From assembly GCF_001644195.2 (NCBI RefSeq), contig NZ_LWBL02000015.1:1-64000 (forward strand): DNA of 64,000 bases, read 5' to 3'. A model generated the notes under the pieces. That model did no database searches, was not told the DNA's origin, and worked only from the letters and a program-made list of their open reading frames with translations. Made by a program: the position numbers and the translations under genes. Source of the DNA: Bacillus marinisedimentorum (GTDB lineage Bacteria > Bacillota > Bacilli > Bacillales > Bacillaceae_O). This document shows, piece by piece, positions 12,549 through 22,711 of the stretch. The number at the start of each line of letters is the position of its first letter. Position 1 is the first letter of the stretch.

Positions 12549-12775
12549 AATGGCTCTTTATAAAAATAATACGTTTTTATCAGCGATTCATTTCACCGGT
12601 AAAACCGCCGACGTGCCGCTTTTACCCGACATGTTCCCATTATGGCCTTGAAGCGGTTCAGCGTTTCGGAGCGCTGAAAGGCGGCTGGCTTACAATCAAA
12701 AGGCTGGTGAAATGCCACCCATTTCATCCAGGCGGAATTGATTATGTTCCGGAAAAGGACACCTCTGAGCGTTAA
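12545..12775 (+). CDS. yidD: Membrane protein insertion efficiency factor YidD
   Basis: 76 residues. The family signature [25 protein letters not shown] and the [13 protein letters not shown] segment are clear. YidD is a small inner-leaflet protein thought to assist YidC-mediated insertion. A TTG start overlaps the rnpA stop by 4 bases. Placement between rnpA and a yidC homologue matches many bacteria but not B. subtilis, where its homologue is elsewhere. Confidence 0.95.
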   Translation: MKWLFIKIIRFYQRFISPVKPPTCRFYPTCSHYGLEAVQRFGALKGGWLTIKRLVKCHPFHPGGIDYVPEKDTSER

Positions 12776-12853
12776 AAAAATGGTACAATAGAAAATGTGC
12801 CTTTTGCATCTAGAATATATTGGAGAATTTTTTCTGATTAGGAGGAAAAGGGT

Positions 12854-13621
12854 TTGAAAAAACGAATATTACTATTGATAACCCTGGTTGGCCTGGCAAT
12901 GTTATTGTCCGGCTGTACAGAGATCAATGAACCGATCACCGGTGAAAGTGAAGGAGTATGGAACAAATATTTTGTATATCCGCTATCCTGGCTCATCATT
13001 TACTTCGCAGAACTTTTTGGCGAAAGCTATGGATGGTCGATTGTCATCGTTACCGTTATCATCCGGACGGCGATTTTGCCGCTTACACTTAAACAAAACC
13101 AGAATTCAAAAGCCATGCAGGCTATTCAGCCTGAATTAACGGCTTTGAAGGAAAAATATAGTTCCAAAGACCAAAAAACACAGCAGAAACTTCAGGAAGA
13201 AACGATGAAGCTGTTCCAGCAGCACGGCGTCAATCCGCTTGCAGGCTGTTTCCCGCTGCTTATCCAAATGCCGATCCTGATCGGGTTTTATCATGCGATT
13301 ATGCGCACCGAAGAAATTGCCAACCATAACTTCCTATGGTTTGACCTTGGACAGGCTGATCCTTACTACATCTTGCCGCTTGTTGCCGGTGTAACAACAT
13401 TCCTGCAGCAAAAAATGATCATGGCGGGGGTTGCGAACCAGAACCCGCAAATGGCCATGATGCTCTGGCTGATGCCGATTATGATCGTCATTTTTGCGAT
13501 TACGTTCCCTGCAGCACTTTCTCTATACTGGGTAGTGGGTAACATCTTTATGATCGTGCAAACCTACTTCATCAAAAGTCCTGTCGCACAGGCTGAGAAA
13601 ACAGGAGGAACCAAGAAGTGA
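12854..13621 (+). CDS. spoIIIJ: Membrane insertase YidC1 / SpoIIIJ
   Basis: 255 residues with a lipoprotein signal: positively charged start, hydrophobic core, lipobox LSGC (Cys21). Five membrane spans follow; the YidC family block [12 protein letters not shown] is present and the conserved hydrophilic groove Arg is in [11 protein letters not shown]. It inserts membrane proteins and, in B. subtilis, is needed for late forespore gene expression. TTG start after GGAGGAAAAG. A TACAAT at ~12783 could be part of its own promoter. Overlaps jag by 4 bases. Confidence 0.96.
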   Translation: MKKRILLLITLVGLAMLLSGCTEINEPITGESEGVWNKYFVYPLSWLIIYFAELFGESYGWSIVIVTVIIRTAILPLTLKQNQNSKAMQAIQPELTALKEKYSSKDQKTQQKLQEETMKLFQQHGVNPLAGCFPLLIQMPILIGFYHAIMRTEEIANHNFLWFDLGQADPYYILPLVAGVTTFLQQKMIMAGVANQNPQMAMMLWLMPIMIVIFAITFPAALSLYWVVGNIFMIVQTYFIKSPVAQAEKTGGTKK

Positions 13622-14259
13622 AACAAGTGACAACCACCGGTCCTACGGTTGATGATGCTGTAGAGGCTGCCCTAAAAGAACTTGAAACGACAAAAGATCG
13701 TGTAGAAGTCAATGTGGTTGATGAAGGAAAAAAAGGACTGTTTGGCGTTTTTGGGTCGAAGCCCGCCATTGTCAAAGTTACACTTATCCATGATCCTGTC
13801 GAAGAAGCAGAGGCATTCCTGAAAAATGTCACTGAAAAAATGGGAGTGGACGTAAAAATTGAAAGGACCAGAACAGGCAATGACTTGCTGTTTGACCTGT
13901 CAGGGGAGAAAATCGCCCTGTTGATCGGTAAAAGAGGGCAGACGTTAAATTCCCTTCAATATTTAACACACCTTGTCGCCAACCGGTACTCCGATGAATA
14001 CCTGTCCGTTGTAGTGGATGCTGAAGGGTACAGGAGCCGCCGGAAGGAAACGCTGGAAAGCCTTGCCGGCAAACTTGCTAACAAGGCGCTTCGGACCAGG
14101 AGGCAGGTTGTCCTGGAACCGATGCCTTCTTACGAAAGGAAAATCATCCATACCGCACTTTTTGATAACAACAAAGTGAACACACACTCCGAAGGAAACG
14201 AGCCGCACCGCCATGTGGTAATCGTTCCCGCCCAAACAACCGAACCAGCATCCCGGTAA
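13618..14259 (+). CDS. jag: RNA-binding protein Jag/KhpB
   Basis: 213 residues: Jag-N domain (~1-50, [21 protein letters not shown]), KH domain (~75-150, with [14 protein letters not shown]) and R3H domain (~150-205, ending with the ERKIIHTAL and [11 protein letters not shown] segments). The protein binds RNA and is linked to cell-shape control and sporulation in Firmicutes. The GTG start overlaps the spoIIIJ stop, as in other Bacillaceae. Confidence 0.95.
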   Translation: MKQVTTTGPTVDDAVEAALKELETTKDRVEVNVVDEGKKGLFGVFGSKPAIVKVTLIHDPVEEAEAFLKNVTEKMGVDVKIERTRTGNDLLFDLSGEKIALLIGKRGQTLNSLQYLTHLVANRYSDEYLSVVVDAEGYRSRRKETLESLAGKLANKALRTRRQVVLEPMPSYERKIIHTALFDNNKVNTHSEGNEPHRHVVIVPAQTTEPASR

Positions 14260-14308
14260 CCATTACAGGGCTGGTTCAGAGTAAAAAATACTGATTATCT
14301 TTTTAAAA

Positions 14309-14356
14309 AGAAGAACAGCAGGCCAAATTGAATTTTTGGTTTGCTGTTCTTTTTTA
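14309..14356 (+). terminator. jag terminator
   Basis: AAGAACAGCA / TGCTGTTCTT stem with an A/T-rich middle, then a run of T residues. It ends the rnpA-yidD-spoIIIJ-jag unit. Confidence 0.8.
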
Positions 14357-14473
14357 TTGCTGTTTGTCCCCCATACATTGCACTTTAGAAGGGAAATTGA
14401 TAACCATTGCCAGGGCTCGCTTTCGCCCTAGTGTTCCTATGCATACCGATAAACTCGATTTCCAATAACAAAC

Positions 14474-14648
14474 ATAAAATTACAACTGAGTGGATTGAAG
14501 CGGAAGCATGAGACTCCTGCGGGGGTAGCAAATAGGGGAGACCCCGCAGGCGCGAATAGCACCGAGGAGGCTCCCCGGTCGCCCCGCGGAAAGCGAATGC
14601 CTGCAGCGGAAAGGAACGGATAACATCCAGAGCAGCCTGCTATCATTC
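14474..14648 (+). repeat. GC-rich palindromic repeat, copy A1
   Basis: Core reads GGATTGAAGCGGAAGC...GAGACTCCTGCGGG... to ...GCCCCGCGGAAAGCGAATG and CAGCGGAAAGG. Same family as copies at 24649, 24917, 31032, 56336 and 57826. The outer ends (AAAATTACAACTGAG and GCCTGCTATCATT) recur in an internally deleted version at 30777-30846. No coding capacity. Confidence 0.8.
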
Positions 14649-14857
14649 CTAACAGAATGTTTTTCCGTTAAAGCGTGCTTAAACGGACCAACAAAGGGAC
14701 CATACATATCTGATGATCCCTGTCTTTTCACACAAACCCTCTTAAGAATATCCCCGCAAGAAACAAATCATTGAACCTGTGAAAAACAACCTTTTTTCTG
14801 GCAGTCAGCATGATCCATCTGCATAAATGCAAAATGAAAGAAACTTGATAGCAAGCC

Positions 14858-14925
14858 TGTGGATAAGTTAAACTAATCATATTGTGCACATAATTTGAAC
14901 GGCAGCAGTTATCCACTGTGGATAA
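14858..14925. promoter_or_regulatory. DnaA-box cluster jag-mnmE
   Basis: Perfect TGTGGATAA at 14858-14866 and 14917-14925, plus one-mismatch TTATCCACT at 14909-14917. A DnaA-box cluster in the jag-trmE interval is known in B. subtilis, where satellite clusters near oriC restrain DnaA activity. Confidence 0.75.
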
Positions 14926-15149
14926 GGTTGTTCCGCTGTTTTTATGGGAATAGTAGATGAGAGACATTTGTTTTGCTGGAAAGCTGTGGTATTCTTAGAT
15001 GTTGGTGATGAAGGAACTGCAGCTGAAAAATGCAGACAGCCTTTTTCAATTTGAAAGCAATAGAAGCACCAGGAAAAAGGTGCTGTTCAGACAATAATTT
15101 TCAGGTAAGACAAATAGATGAAAAAATGGGGAAAAAGCGAGGTGAAAAG

Positions 15150-16526
15150 ATGGAACAGGATACAATTACAGCAATATCGACCGCACTTGGCGAAGGGGCG
15201 ATTGCGATTGTCCGTGTAAGCGGTGAAGATGCTGTCAAAATCGCCAATTCAGTTTTCACAGGGAAAGACCTGGAGAAAGTACCGACTCATACGATTCATT
15301 ACGGGCATATCAAAGATCCGAAAACAGGTGAAATCGTTGAAGAAGTCATGGTTTCTTTAATGCGGGCACCGAAGACGTTCACACGGGAAGATATTGTCGA
15401 AATCAACTGCCACGGCGGACTCGTATCTGTGAACCGCGTGCTTCAGCTCATATTGAAGGAAGGAGCGCGGCTGGCCGAACCTGGTGAATTCACGAAACGG
15501 GCCTTTCTAAATGGACGAATAGACCTTTCCCAGGCCGAAGCGGTCATGGACTTGATCCGGGCAAAAACAGACCGGGCCATGAATGTTGCCATCGGCCAGA
15601 TGGAAGGGAAGCTCTCGAAGCTTGTCCAGGAACTCCGGCAGCAGCTGCTCGAAACCCTCGCTCATGTGGAAGTCAACATTGATTACCCTGAATACGATGA
15701 TGTTGAAGAAATGACTCACAACATTTTTATCGAAAAAGCGCGTAATGTCGAGCATGAGATTAATAAACTGCTAAGGACGGCAGAACAGGGGAAAATTTTA
15801 CGTGAAGGGTTATCGACTGTCATCATCGGCAGGCCGAATGTCGGAAAATCCTCTCTGCTTAACAGCCTTGTCCACGAAAAGAAAGCGATCGTAACGGATG
15901 TTCCCGGTACGACCAGGGATGTGATCGAAGAATATGTCAATGTAAGGGGCGTTCCGCTGCGGCTCGTTGATACGGCAGGTATCCGGGAAACAGAAGATAT
16001 TGTCGAACGGATTGGCGTCGAACGGTCGCGGCAAGTATTGAAAGAAGCCGATTTGATATTGCTTGTATTGAATTATGGAGAAGATTTGACTGAAGAGGAC
16101 GAAAAACTGTTTGAAGCTGTAGAAGGAATGGATGTCATCGTCATCGTCAACAAGACAGATCTTCCGAACAAGCTCGATATGGAGCGGGTGAAGGAAATCA
16201 GTGCTGAACATCCGCTCGTGACAACGGCCCTTATTGAAGAGAAAGGTGTCGACCAATTGGAGGAAGCGATTGCGGATCTCTTCTTCAAAGGGAAGCTTGA
16301 ATCCCAGGATATCACGTATGTATCGAATTCAAGGCATATCGCTCTTCTGCAGCAAGCCAAACAGGCTGTAACAGACGCGGTAGATGGAATCGAGAACGGC
16401 ATTCCGGTTGACATGGCCCAAATCGATTTGACCAGGGCATGGGAGCTGCTTGGTGAAATTGTCGGTGATACTGTCCATGAAAGCTTGATTAACCAGCTCT
16501 TCTCCCAATTCTGTCTCGGAAAATAA
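15150..16526 (+). CDS. mnmE: tRNA modification GTPase MnmE
   Basis: 458 residues. With MnmG it makes the (carboxymethyl)aminomethyl group on wobble U34. N-terminal formyl-THF-binding domain; G domain with [10 protein letters not shown], the DVPGTTRD switch, DTAG and NKTD; C-terminal FCLGK with the catalytic Cys. Start set at ATG 15150 because GAGGTGAAAAG lies just upstream and the length then matches B. subtilis; a longer in-frame extension has no support. 37 bp before mnmG. Confidence 0.97.
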   Translation: MEQDTITAISTALGEGAIAIVRVSGEDAVKIANSVFTGKDLEKVPTHTIHYGHIKDPKTGEIVEEVMVSLMRAPKTFTREDIVEINCHGGLVSVNRVLQLILKEGARLAEPGEFTKRAFLNGRIDLSQAEAVMDLIRAKTDRAMNVAIGQMEGKLSKLVQELRQQLLETLAHVEVNIDYPEYDDVEEMTHNIFIEKARNVEHEINKLLRTAEQGKILREGLSTVIIGRPNVGKSSLLNSLVHEKKAIVTDVPGTTRDVIEEYVNVRGVPLRLVDTAGIRETEDIVERIGVERSRQVLKEADLILLVLNYGEDLTEEDEKLFEAVEGMDVIVIVNKTDLPNKLDMERVKEISAEHPLVTTALIEEKGVDQLEEAIADLFFKGKLESQDITYVSNSRHIALLQQAKQAVTDAVDGIENGIPVDMAQIDLTRAWELLGEIVGDTVHESLINQLFSQFCLGK

Positions 16527-16563
16527 ATGGAAATACTCTACCATCAAAGAGGAGGCAAAATGA

Positions 16564-18444
16564 ATGGAACATCATGACAACAAGTATGATGTCATCGTAG
16601 TCGGCGGCGGCCATGCCGGGGTTGAAGCAGCCCTCGCATCTGCTAAAATCGGTGCAAATACGCTGATGCTGACACTGAATCTCGATATGATTGCCTTTAT
16701 GCCGTGTAACCCGTCAATCGGCGGGCCTGCCAAAGGAATCGTAGTCAGGGAAATTGATGCACTCGGCGGCGAAATGGGAAAAAATATCGATAAAACACAT
16801 ATACAGATGCGGCTGCTGAACACAGGCAAAGGCCCTGCCGTCCGTGCACTCCGGGCACAGGCTGATAAATTCTTATATCAGCAGGAAATGAAAATGACGA
16901 TCGAACAGCAGGAGAATCTGACGCTTGTCCAGGCAATGGTGGACCGTCTCATCGTTGAAGATGATGTGTGCAAAGGAGTCATCACCCAGTCAGGTGCAGA
17001 ATACTACGCGGAGTCTGTCGTCATCACCACCGGCACATTCATGCGCGGCAAGGTGATTCTCGGTGAACTGTCATACGAGTCCGGACCGAATAACCAGCGG
17101 CCTTCCATCAAGCTGTCTGAACACCTTGAGGAACTGGGATTCAAGCTTGTCCGGTTCAAAACGGGCACACCTCCGCGCGTCAATGCCAGAACAATCGATT
17201 ACAGCAAAACGGAAATCCAGCCGGGAGACGAAAAACCGCGGTCCTTTTCATATGAAACGACAAAATTCATCACCGACCAGATTCCATGCTGGCTGACATA
17301 CACGAGCGAACGGACGCACCAGCTAATCGACGAAAACTTACAGCGTTCTCCGATGTATTCGGGTATGATTAAAGGGACCGGCCCGCGGTATTGCCCGTCG
17401 ATCGAAGATAAAGTCGTCCGGTTCCACGATAAGCCGCGTCATCAAATTTTTCTTGAACCGGAAGGCCGCCATACAGAAGAAGTATATGTACAGGGACTTT
17501 CAACGAGCATGCCGGAAGATGTCCAGCTGAAAATGCTCGCTTCCATTCCAGGACTGGAAAAAGCCCAACTTATGCGCGCCGGTTATGCAATTGAGTACGA
17601 TGCGGTTGTTCCGACCCAGCTATGGCCGACACTTGAAACAAAGAGGATCAGCGGCTTATTCACTGCCGGTCAGATCAATGGCACATCAGGCTATGAAGAA
17701 GCTGCCGGCCAGGGAATCATGGCGGGCATCAATGCAGCCCATAAAGCGCTCGGCAGGGAACCGGTCATTCTTGACCGTTCACAGGCATATATCGGTGTCC
17801 TTATCGATGACCTTGTCACAAAAGGGACGAACGAACCATACCGCCTGCTGACATCCCGAGCTGAATACCGTTTGCTGCTCCGTCACGATAATGCCGATAT
17901 GCGGCTTACCGAAATCGGCTACAAGATCGGCATGATTTCGGATGAACGCTATCGGAATTTCAAAACAAAAGTCGAAGCGGTTGAAAAAGAAAAGAAACGG
18001 CTCACAAATCATATTGTGAAACCGACAGATGAAATCCAGTCTTTGATCAGCGACATAGGAGGCAGCAAACTGAAAGATGCGGTAAGGGCTTCCGACCTGC
18101 TGAAAAGACCGGAAATGTCCTATGAGCATATACACACTATCACGCCTGCCCCTGAAGATCTTCCGGAAGAGGTTACAGAACAGGTCGAAATCCAAATCAA
18201 GTACTCGGGATATATTGAGAAGTCATTGCAGCAGGTTGACCGCATGAAAAAAATGGATAACAAAAAAATACCCGAAAACATTGATTATGATGCCATTTCG
18301 GGCATCGCTTCAGAAGCAAGGCAAAAGCTGAAAGAAGTACGTCCGCTTTCTGTCGGCCAGGCTTCCCGCATTTCAGGCGTGAACCCTGCTGACATTTCGA
18401 TTTTGCTTGTGTATATTGAACAGGGAAGAATTGCAAAAGTGTAG
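16564..18444 (+). CDS. mnmG: tRNA modification enzyme MnmG (GidA)
   Basis: 626 residues, standard length. FAD-binding partner of MnmE in U34 modification. The dinucleotide-binding motif [13 protein letters not shown] is at the N-terminus; [13 protein letters not shown] and [16 protein letters not shown] are family blocks; the C-terminal helical domain has [21 protein letters not shown] precedes the ATG. Forms an operon with mnmE. Confidence 0.97.
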   Translation: MEHHDNKYDVIVVGGGHAGVEAALASAKIGANTLMLTLNLDMIAFMPCNPSIGGPAKGIVVREIDALGGEMGKNIDKTHIQMRLLNTGKGPAVRALRAQADKFLYQQEMKMTIEQQENLTLVQAMVDRLIVEDDVCKGVITQSGAEYYAESVVITTGTFMRGKVILGELSYESGPNNQRPSIKLSEHLEELGFKLVRFKTGTPPRVNARTIDYSKTEIQPGDEKPRSFSYETTKFITDQIPCWLTYTSERTHQLIDENLQRSPMYSGMIKGTGPRYCPSIEDKVVRFHDKPRHQIFLEPEGRHTEEVYVQGLSTSMPEDVQLKMLASIPGLEKAQLMRAGYAIEYDAVVPTQLWPTLETKRISGLFTAGQINGTSGYEEAAGQGIMAGINAAHKALGREPVILDRSQAYIGVLIDDLVTKGTNEPYRLLTSRAEYRLLLRHDNADMRLTEIGYKIGMISDERYRNFKTKVEAVEKEKKRLTNHIVKPTDEIQSLISDIGGSKLKDAVRASDLLKRPEMSYEHIHTITPAPEDLPEEVTEQVEIQIKYSGYIEKSLQQVDRMKKMDNKKIPENIDYDAISGIASEARQKLKEVRPLSVGQASRISGVNPADISILLVYIEQGRIAKV

Positions 18445-18449
18445 GGCTG

Positions 18450-18605
18450 CATTAATGGGCGGGACAGGTGAGCAGCGCAGCCGCTATACTGCCGCTCACC
18501 GCCCGGCCAGCGGCAAAAAAGCCGCCGTGAACGCGGATCTAAGGGAATCAATTACGGATGCCGCACTAGTGCCACTGGTGAAAGCGAGTACCTGAGCTGA
18601 AATCA
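18450..18605. repeat. Decayed GC-rich repeat copy
   Basis: The mnmG-rsmG gap holds a degenerate member of the GC-rich repeat: GCGGGACAGGTGAG..., CGCCCGGCCAGCGGC..., ending GAAAGCGAGTACCTG and AAATCAAC. No gene. Confidence 0.5.
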
Positions 18606-18672
18606 ACTGGCGCATTTAACTTGGCCAAGTGTAAAAGAAAAGATACTTTCTTTATGGAGAAAGGATTGAGCC

Positions 18673-19389
18673 ATGAATACGGAACAATTTTCCCAAAAGC
18701 TTGAGGAGAAGGGGATATCCCTTTCTCCCAGGCAAATGGAACAGTTTGAAACTTACTACAGCACTCTGGTTGAATGGAACGAAAAAATGAACTTGACCGC
18801 AATAACAGACAAAGAAGAAGTTTATCTGAAGCATTTTTTCGACTCAATCACCGCCGCTTTTTATCTCGATTTATCCAGGCCGTTATCAATATGCGACGTG
18901 GGGGCGGGAGCGGGATTCCCGAGTATTCCGCTGAAAATCTGTTTTCCTCATTTGCAGGTGACGATTGTCGATTCTCTGAATAAACGGATTCAATTTTTGA
19001 ACCACCTGGCTGCCAAACTGGACCTGGAAGATGTGGCTTTTTACCATGACCGGGCAGAAACGTTTGCAAAACGGACGGAAATGAGAGAAACTTTTGATAT
19101 TGTGACTGCAAGAGCGGTAGCAAGAATGTCTGTTTTGAGCGAACTATGTTTACCGCTTGTGAAAAAAGGCGGTATTTTTGCTGCAATGAAAGGAGCCAGT
19201 CTTCCTGAAGAGATGGAAGCGGCAAAGATGGCTATAGAAGTGCTCGGAGGGGATACGAGAGAAGTGCAGCATTTCCAGCTCCCTGAAGAAGAGAGTGAAC
19301 GGTATATTGTCCTGATCGATAAAAAACGCAAGAGCCCAAAGAAGTATCCGCGTAAGCCGGGAACGCCCAACAAGAGTCCGATTGAGTAA
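18673..19389 (+). CDS. rsmG: 16S rRNA G527 methyltransferase RsmG (GidB)
   Basis: 238 residues. It methylates N7 of G527 in 16S rRNA using SAM; loss gives low-level streptomycin resistance. The SAM-binding motif [14 protein letters not shown] and the VTARAVARM block are intact. The C-terminus is basic ([16 protein letters not shown]), as in Bacillus RsmG. AGAAAGGA precedes the ATG. A parS site begins 2 bp after the stop. Confidence 0.97.
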   Translation: MNTEQFSQKLEEKGISLSPRQMEQFETYYSTLVEWNEKMNLTAITDKEEVYLKHFFDSITAAFYLDLSRPLSICDVGAGAGFPSIPLKICFPHLQVTIVDSLNKRIQFLNHLAAKLDLEDVAFYHDRAETFAKRTEMRETFDIVTARAVARMSVLSELCLPLVKKGGIFAAMKGASLPEEMEAAKMAIEVLGGDTREVQHFQLPEEESERYIVLIDKKRKSPKKYPRKPGTPNKSPIE

Positions 19390-19390
19390 C

Positions 19391-19406
19391 TGTTTCACGT
19401 GAAACA
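19391..19406. promoter_or_regulatory. parS site 1
   Basis: Perfect 16-bp palindrome TGTTTCACGTGAAACA, the Spo0J/ParB nucleation sequence, between rsmG and noc. It should load ParB clamps and SMC near the origin. Confidence 0.95.
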
Positions 19407-19475
19407 TTTTCGTGCCTGGCAGGAAAAAACAGAACAGATACCGAAATATACTGAGGAGTTACATAAAGGTGGTGT

Positions 19476-20333
19476 ATGGGCATGAAACATCCTTTTTCCA
19501 GGTTTTTTGGATTGGGGGAAAAGCAGCAGGAAACAGAGGAACAGAAGGATAGCCATGAACATGAAGAAGTACAGCAATTAAATGTACAGGCTATCATTCC
19601 CAATCGCTTTCAGCCCCGGACAGTGTTTATAGATGAAAAAATTGATGAACTTTCCCAGACGATCAAGACACACGGCATTATCCAGCCGATTGTGGTCAGG
19701 GAGTATGAGGAAGGACAATATGAAATCATAGCGGGTGAGCGCCGCTGGCGGGCTGTCACCCGATTAGGCTGGGAAACGATTCCTGCTATCATAAAAAATT
19801 TGGATGACACCGAAACGGCTTCCGTTGCATTGATTGAAAACCTGCAGCGTGAAGAACTCTCAGCGATTGAAGAAGCGGGTGCATATGCAAAGTTGCTTGA
19901 GCTGCACGGACTTACCCAGGAGGCACTGGCACAGCGCCTCGGGAAAGGGCAATCAACAATCGCCAATAAATTAAGGCTGTTGAAGCTGCCTGTTGAAATC
20001 CAGGACGCCTTGAAAACAAAGACCATTTCCGAACGGCATGCACGTGCATTAATTATGCTGAAGGACCCTGAAAAACAAGTGAAGATGCTCCAGGAAGTCA
20101 TCGAGCGGAACTTAAATGTGAAGCAAACAGAAGAAAGAGTCATTAAATTGCTCGAAGGCCCGTCCAAAAAGCCAAAACCGAAGCGGAAAGCGTACAGCAA
20201 AGATATGAGAATCGCCTTGAACACAATTCGCCAGTCACTGGATATGGTGAACGACAGCGGTTTAAATGTTGATTCTCAGGAAGAAGAGTTCGAGGATTAC
20301 TACCAGGTGACCATCAAGATACCGAAAAAATAA
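19476..20333 (+). CDS. noc: Nucleoid occlusion protein Noc
   Basis: 285 residues, a ParB paralogue. Noc binds NBS sites, attaches to the membrane and blocks FtsZ assembly over DNA. The N-terminus ([14 protein letters not shown]) is the amphipathic membrane-targeting helix typical of Noc; the ParB-N CTPase region has [13 protein letters not shown] and [14 protein letters not shown]; the helix-turn-helix is near [26 protein letters not shown] at 19476 or 19482 after AAAGGTGGTG. Confidence 0.95.
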   Translation: MGMKHPFSRFFGLGEKQQETEEQKDSHEHEEVQQLNVQAIIPNRFQPRTVFIDEKIDELSQTIKTHGIIQPIVVREYEEGQYEIIAGERRWRAVTRLGWETIPAIIKNLDDTETASVALIENLQREELSAIEEAGAYAKLLELHGLTQEALAQRLGKGQSTIANKLRLLKLPVEIQDALKTKTISERHARALIMLKDPEKQVKMLQEVIERNLNVKQTEERVIKLLEGPSKKPKPKRKAYSKDMRIALNTIRQSLDMVNDSGLNVDSQEEEFEDYYQVTIKIPKK

Positions 20334-20346
20334 AGATTTTTTTGTT

Positions 20347-20378
20347 GAAACCTATTCTTTTATGGAATAGGTTTTTTG
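20347..20378 (+). terminator. noc terminator
   Basis: AAACCTATTC / GAATAGGTTT stem followed by T residues, immediately after noc. Confidence 0.75.
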
Positions 20379-20687
20379 CTGGCTGGGAAAACGGCAGCAC
20401 TAAAGATAGATTGTCAGTGCGCATCATTTTTTGACTTCTGCCAGCTTTTTTATAGGATTGTTTATCTTCATTCACAAGATTCTTAAAAAAAAATGAAAGC
20501 GAAGCAAAATTTCAACCATTTCATGATAAAATAGTGCAAGGGAATGTGGAAAAGACTTTTATACAGCCGTTTGGCGGAGAGGATAGGCTGTTTTACTTCA
20601 TTGGAGATTTAAAAAATGGGGTCTTACGGTTTTGACTGCGTTTCATTGAGCTTTACAAGAGCCTGAGGATAAGAAGGTTAAGTATGT

Positions 20688-20880
20688 TGCAAGGTGTCTA
20701 GCTCCAGGCGCCAGCGGCTATCATCATAAGCAGCGGCATCAGCGGGAGGGGAGTCCTTCCTGCGCGTGCCCCTGTTTATGCGTACGCCGCAAGGATTCCC
20801 TTCGGAAAGGATGGATGCATTCCTGAGGGTACTCCCGCTTATGCGTATGCTGCTAAGCGGGCGCCTTGCGCATTTCTTAC
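20688..20880. repeat. CTCCAGGCGCC...TTGCGCATTTC repeat, copy B1
   Basis: A GC-rich imperfect palindrome in the noc-soj gap, starting GTCTAGCTCCAGGCGCC and ending GCGCCTTGCGCATTTC, with internal CATAAGC and TTATGCGTA units. Related copies lie at 32623-32826 and 33240-33345. The rest of the 569-bp gap holds no gene; the soj promoter probably lies upstream of the repeat. Confidence 0.6.
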
Positions 20881-20902
20881 GAAGTATGGGGTAGGTGACA
20901 CC

Positions 20903-21664
20903 ATGGGAAAAGTTATAGCAGTTGCTAATCAAAAAGGCGGCGTAGGGAAAACGACAACGTCGGTGAACCTCAGTGCCTGCCTTGCTTATTTAGGAAGCAG
21001 AGTATTACTCGTTGATATTGATCCGCAGGGGAATGCGACAAGTGGTGTCGGGATTGATAAGGCAGACGTTGATGAATGCGTCTACGATGTTCTTGTTGAT
21101 GATGTGGAAGCCGGCAGTGTAATCAAGACAACCATCGTCGAGAAGCTTGATGTGATTCCTTCCACAATCCAGCTGGCAGGGGCAGAGATAGAACTTGTCT
21201 CTACCATCTCCCGGGAAGTAAGACTGAAGCGGGCCCTTGAACAGGTCGAAGATAAATATGATTATGTTATCATTGATTGCCCGCCCTCCCTTGGGCTGCT
21301 GACAATAAATGCACTTACTGCTTCCGATTCAGTTATCATTCCTGTCCAGTGTGAGTATTACGCACTTGAAGGATTAAGCCAGCTTTTAAATACCGTCCGT
21401 CTTGTACAGAAACATTTGAATAAGGACCTGATGATTGAAGGTGTGCTCCTGACAATGCTTGATGCGAGGACAAACCTTGGCTTGCAGGTTATTGAGGAAG
21501 TGAAAAAGTACTTCCAGGATAAAGTATACCGGACCATTATTCCGCGGAATGTCCGGCTGGGTGAAGCACCGAGCCATGGGAAGCCGATTATTTTATATGA
21601 TCCGAAATCCCGTGGAGCAGAAGTCTATTTAGATTTTGCAAAGGAAGTGATGGCAGGTGGCTAG
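20903..21664 (+). CDS. soj: Chromosome segregation ATPase Soj (ParA)
   Basis: 253 residues. A deviant Walker-type ATPase with KGGVGKTTT at residues 11-19 and the DIDPQGNAT and DCPPSLGLLT motifs. In B. subtilis Soj controls DnaA activity and, with Spo0J, origin segregation. GGTAGGTGAC lies before the ATG. It overlaps spo0J by 8 bases. Confidence 0.97.
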   Translation: MGKVIAVANQKGGVGKTTTSVNLSACLAYLGSRVLLVDIDPQGNATSGVGIDKADVDECVYDVLVDDVEAGSVIKTTIVEKLDVIPSTIQLAGAEIELVSTISREVRLKRALEQVEDKYDYVIIDCPPSLGLLTINALTASDSVIIPVQCEYYALEGLSQLLNTVRLVQKHLNKDLMIEGVLLTMLDARTNLGLQVIEEVKKYFQDKVYRTIIPRNVRLGEAPSHGKPIILYDPKSRGAEVYLDFAKEVMAGG

Positions 21665-22514
21665 AGGTTTAGGTAAAGGCCTTGGTGCTTTTTTTAATGA
21701 TCTGGAAAATTCCGATGAACAAAAAGTGGCGGAAGTCGATATAAAAGAACTGCGGCCGAACCCTTATCAGCCGCGGAAGACGTTTGAAAAAGAATCGATT
21801 GACGAGCTGAAGGAATCGATCAAAGAGCATGGGATCCTGCAGCCGCTCATAGTCAGGAAGAGCATTAAAGGCTATGAAATTGTTGTAGGCGAAAGGCGTT
21901 TCCGTGCAGCAAGAGATGCCGGTTTGCAGACGGTGCCCGTCGTTGTCAGGGAATTATCGGAGCAGCAAATGATGGAGCTTGCCTTGCTAGAAAACCTGCA
22001 GCGTGAAGACCTGACACCGATTGAAGAAGCGGAAGCATATCAGCTGTTGATGGAAAAACTGAAAATCACACAGGAACAGCTGGCGAAGAGGCTTGGAAAA
22101 AGCCGGCCGCATATTGCCAACCATATCCGCCTGCTGGCATTGCCGGAGCCCTTCCGGAAAATGATTGCCATGGGTGAATTGTCTATGGGACATGGACGTG
22201 CCCTGCTTGGATTAAAAAATAAAGAGAACTTGCCTCCATTAGCAGAAAAAGTAATCAATGAAAATTTGAATGTCCGCCAGCTTGAACAGCTTGTAACCAA
22301 TTTGAACGAAAATGTTTCACGTGAAACAAAAAAGAAACCGGATTCGAAAAAAGACGTTTTCATTAAAGAACGAGAAACCTTTTTACGGGACCGTTTTGGT
22401 ACAGCAGTCAATATAAAAAAAGGCAAGAAAAAGGGTAAGATCGAAATTGAGTTTTACTCAGAAGATGATCTGGAACGAATTCTGGATATGCTGAATGAAT
22501 CAAATGACCAATAA
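21657..22514 (+). CDS. spo0J: Chromosome partitioning protein Spo0J (ParB)
   Basis: 285 residues. It is a CTP-dependent DNA clamp loaded at parS; it recruits SMC and regulates Soj. N-terminal MARGLGKGLGAFF is the Soj-stimulating tail; the CTPase motif GERRFRAARDAG and the helix-turn-helix (TQEQLAKRLGKSRPHIANHIRLL) are intact. A perfect parS lies inside the gene, as in B. subtilis. GTG start overlapping soj. Confidence 0.97.
   Translation: MARGLGKGLGAFFNDLENSDEQKVAEVDIKELRPNPYQPRKTFEKESIDELKESIKEHGILQPLIVRKSIKGYEIVVGERRFRAARDAGLQTVPVVVRELSEQQMMELALLENLQREDLTPIEEAEAYQLLMEKLKITQEQLAKRLGKSRPHIANHIRLLALPEPFRKMIAMGELSMGHGRALLGLKNKENLPPLAEKVINENLNVRQLEQLVTNLNENVSRETKKKPDSKKDVFIKERETFLRDRFGTAVNIKKGKKKGKIEIEFYSEDDLERILDMLNESNDQ
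22313..22328. promoter_or_regulatory. parS site 2 (inside spo0J)
   Basis: Perfect TGTTTCACGTGAAACA within the spo0J coding region, encoding NVSRET. The same intragenic location is known in B. subtilis. Confidence 0.95.
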
Positions 22515-22541
22515 ACCATCAATGCGGTGGTTTATTTTTTC
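22510..22541 (+). terminator. spo0J terminator
   Basis: AATAAACCA / TGGTTTATT stem and a T-rich tail, overlapping the spo0J stop. Confidence 0.75.
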
Positions 22542-22711
22542 TTTGTAATTTATGACTGTTGCCTTATAATGAATAGATATTAATCTTGTTATTCTGCGAT
22601 GTTACATATGGAAACTGTAAGCCTTCGTCAAATCAGGGGAAACAGGATTTTTGCCTTCCTGCCGGGCAGGGTTCCTCTGATCTGATTACATCTACAGAAA
22701 GGAAGAGAGCT

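Noticed and set aside
14437-14731. Minus-strand frames over the GC-rich repeat A1
   Set aside because: Open frames in these repeats arise from GC-rich palindromes; they recur in every copy with different frames and lack ribosome sites.
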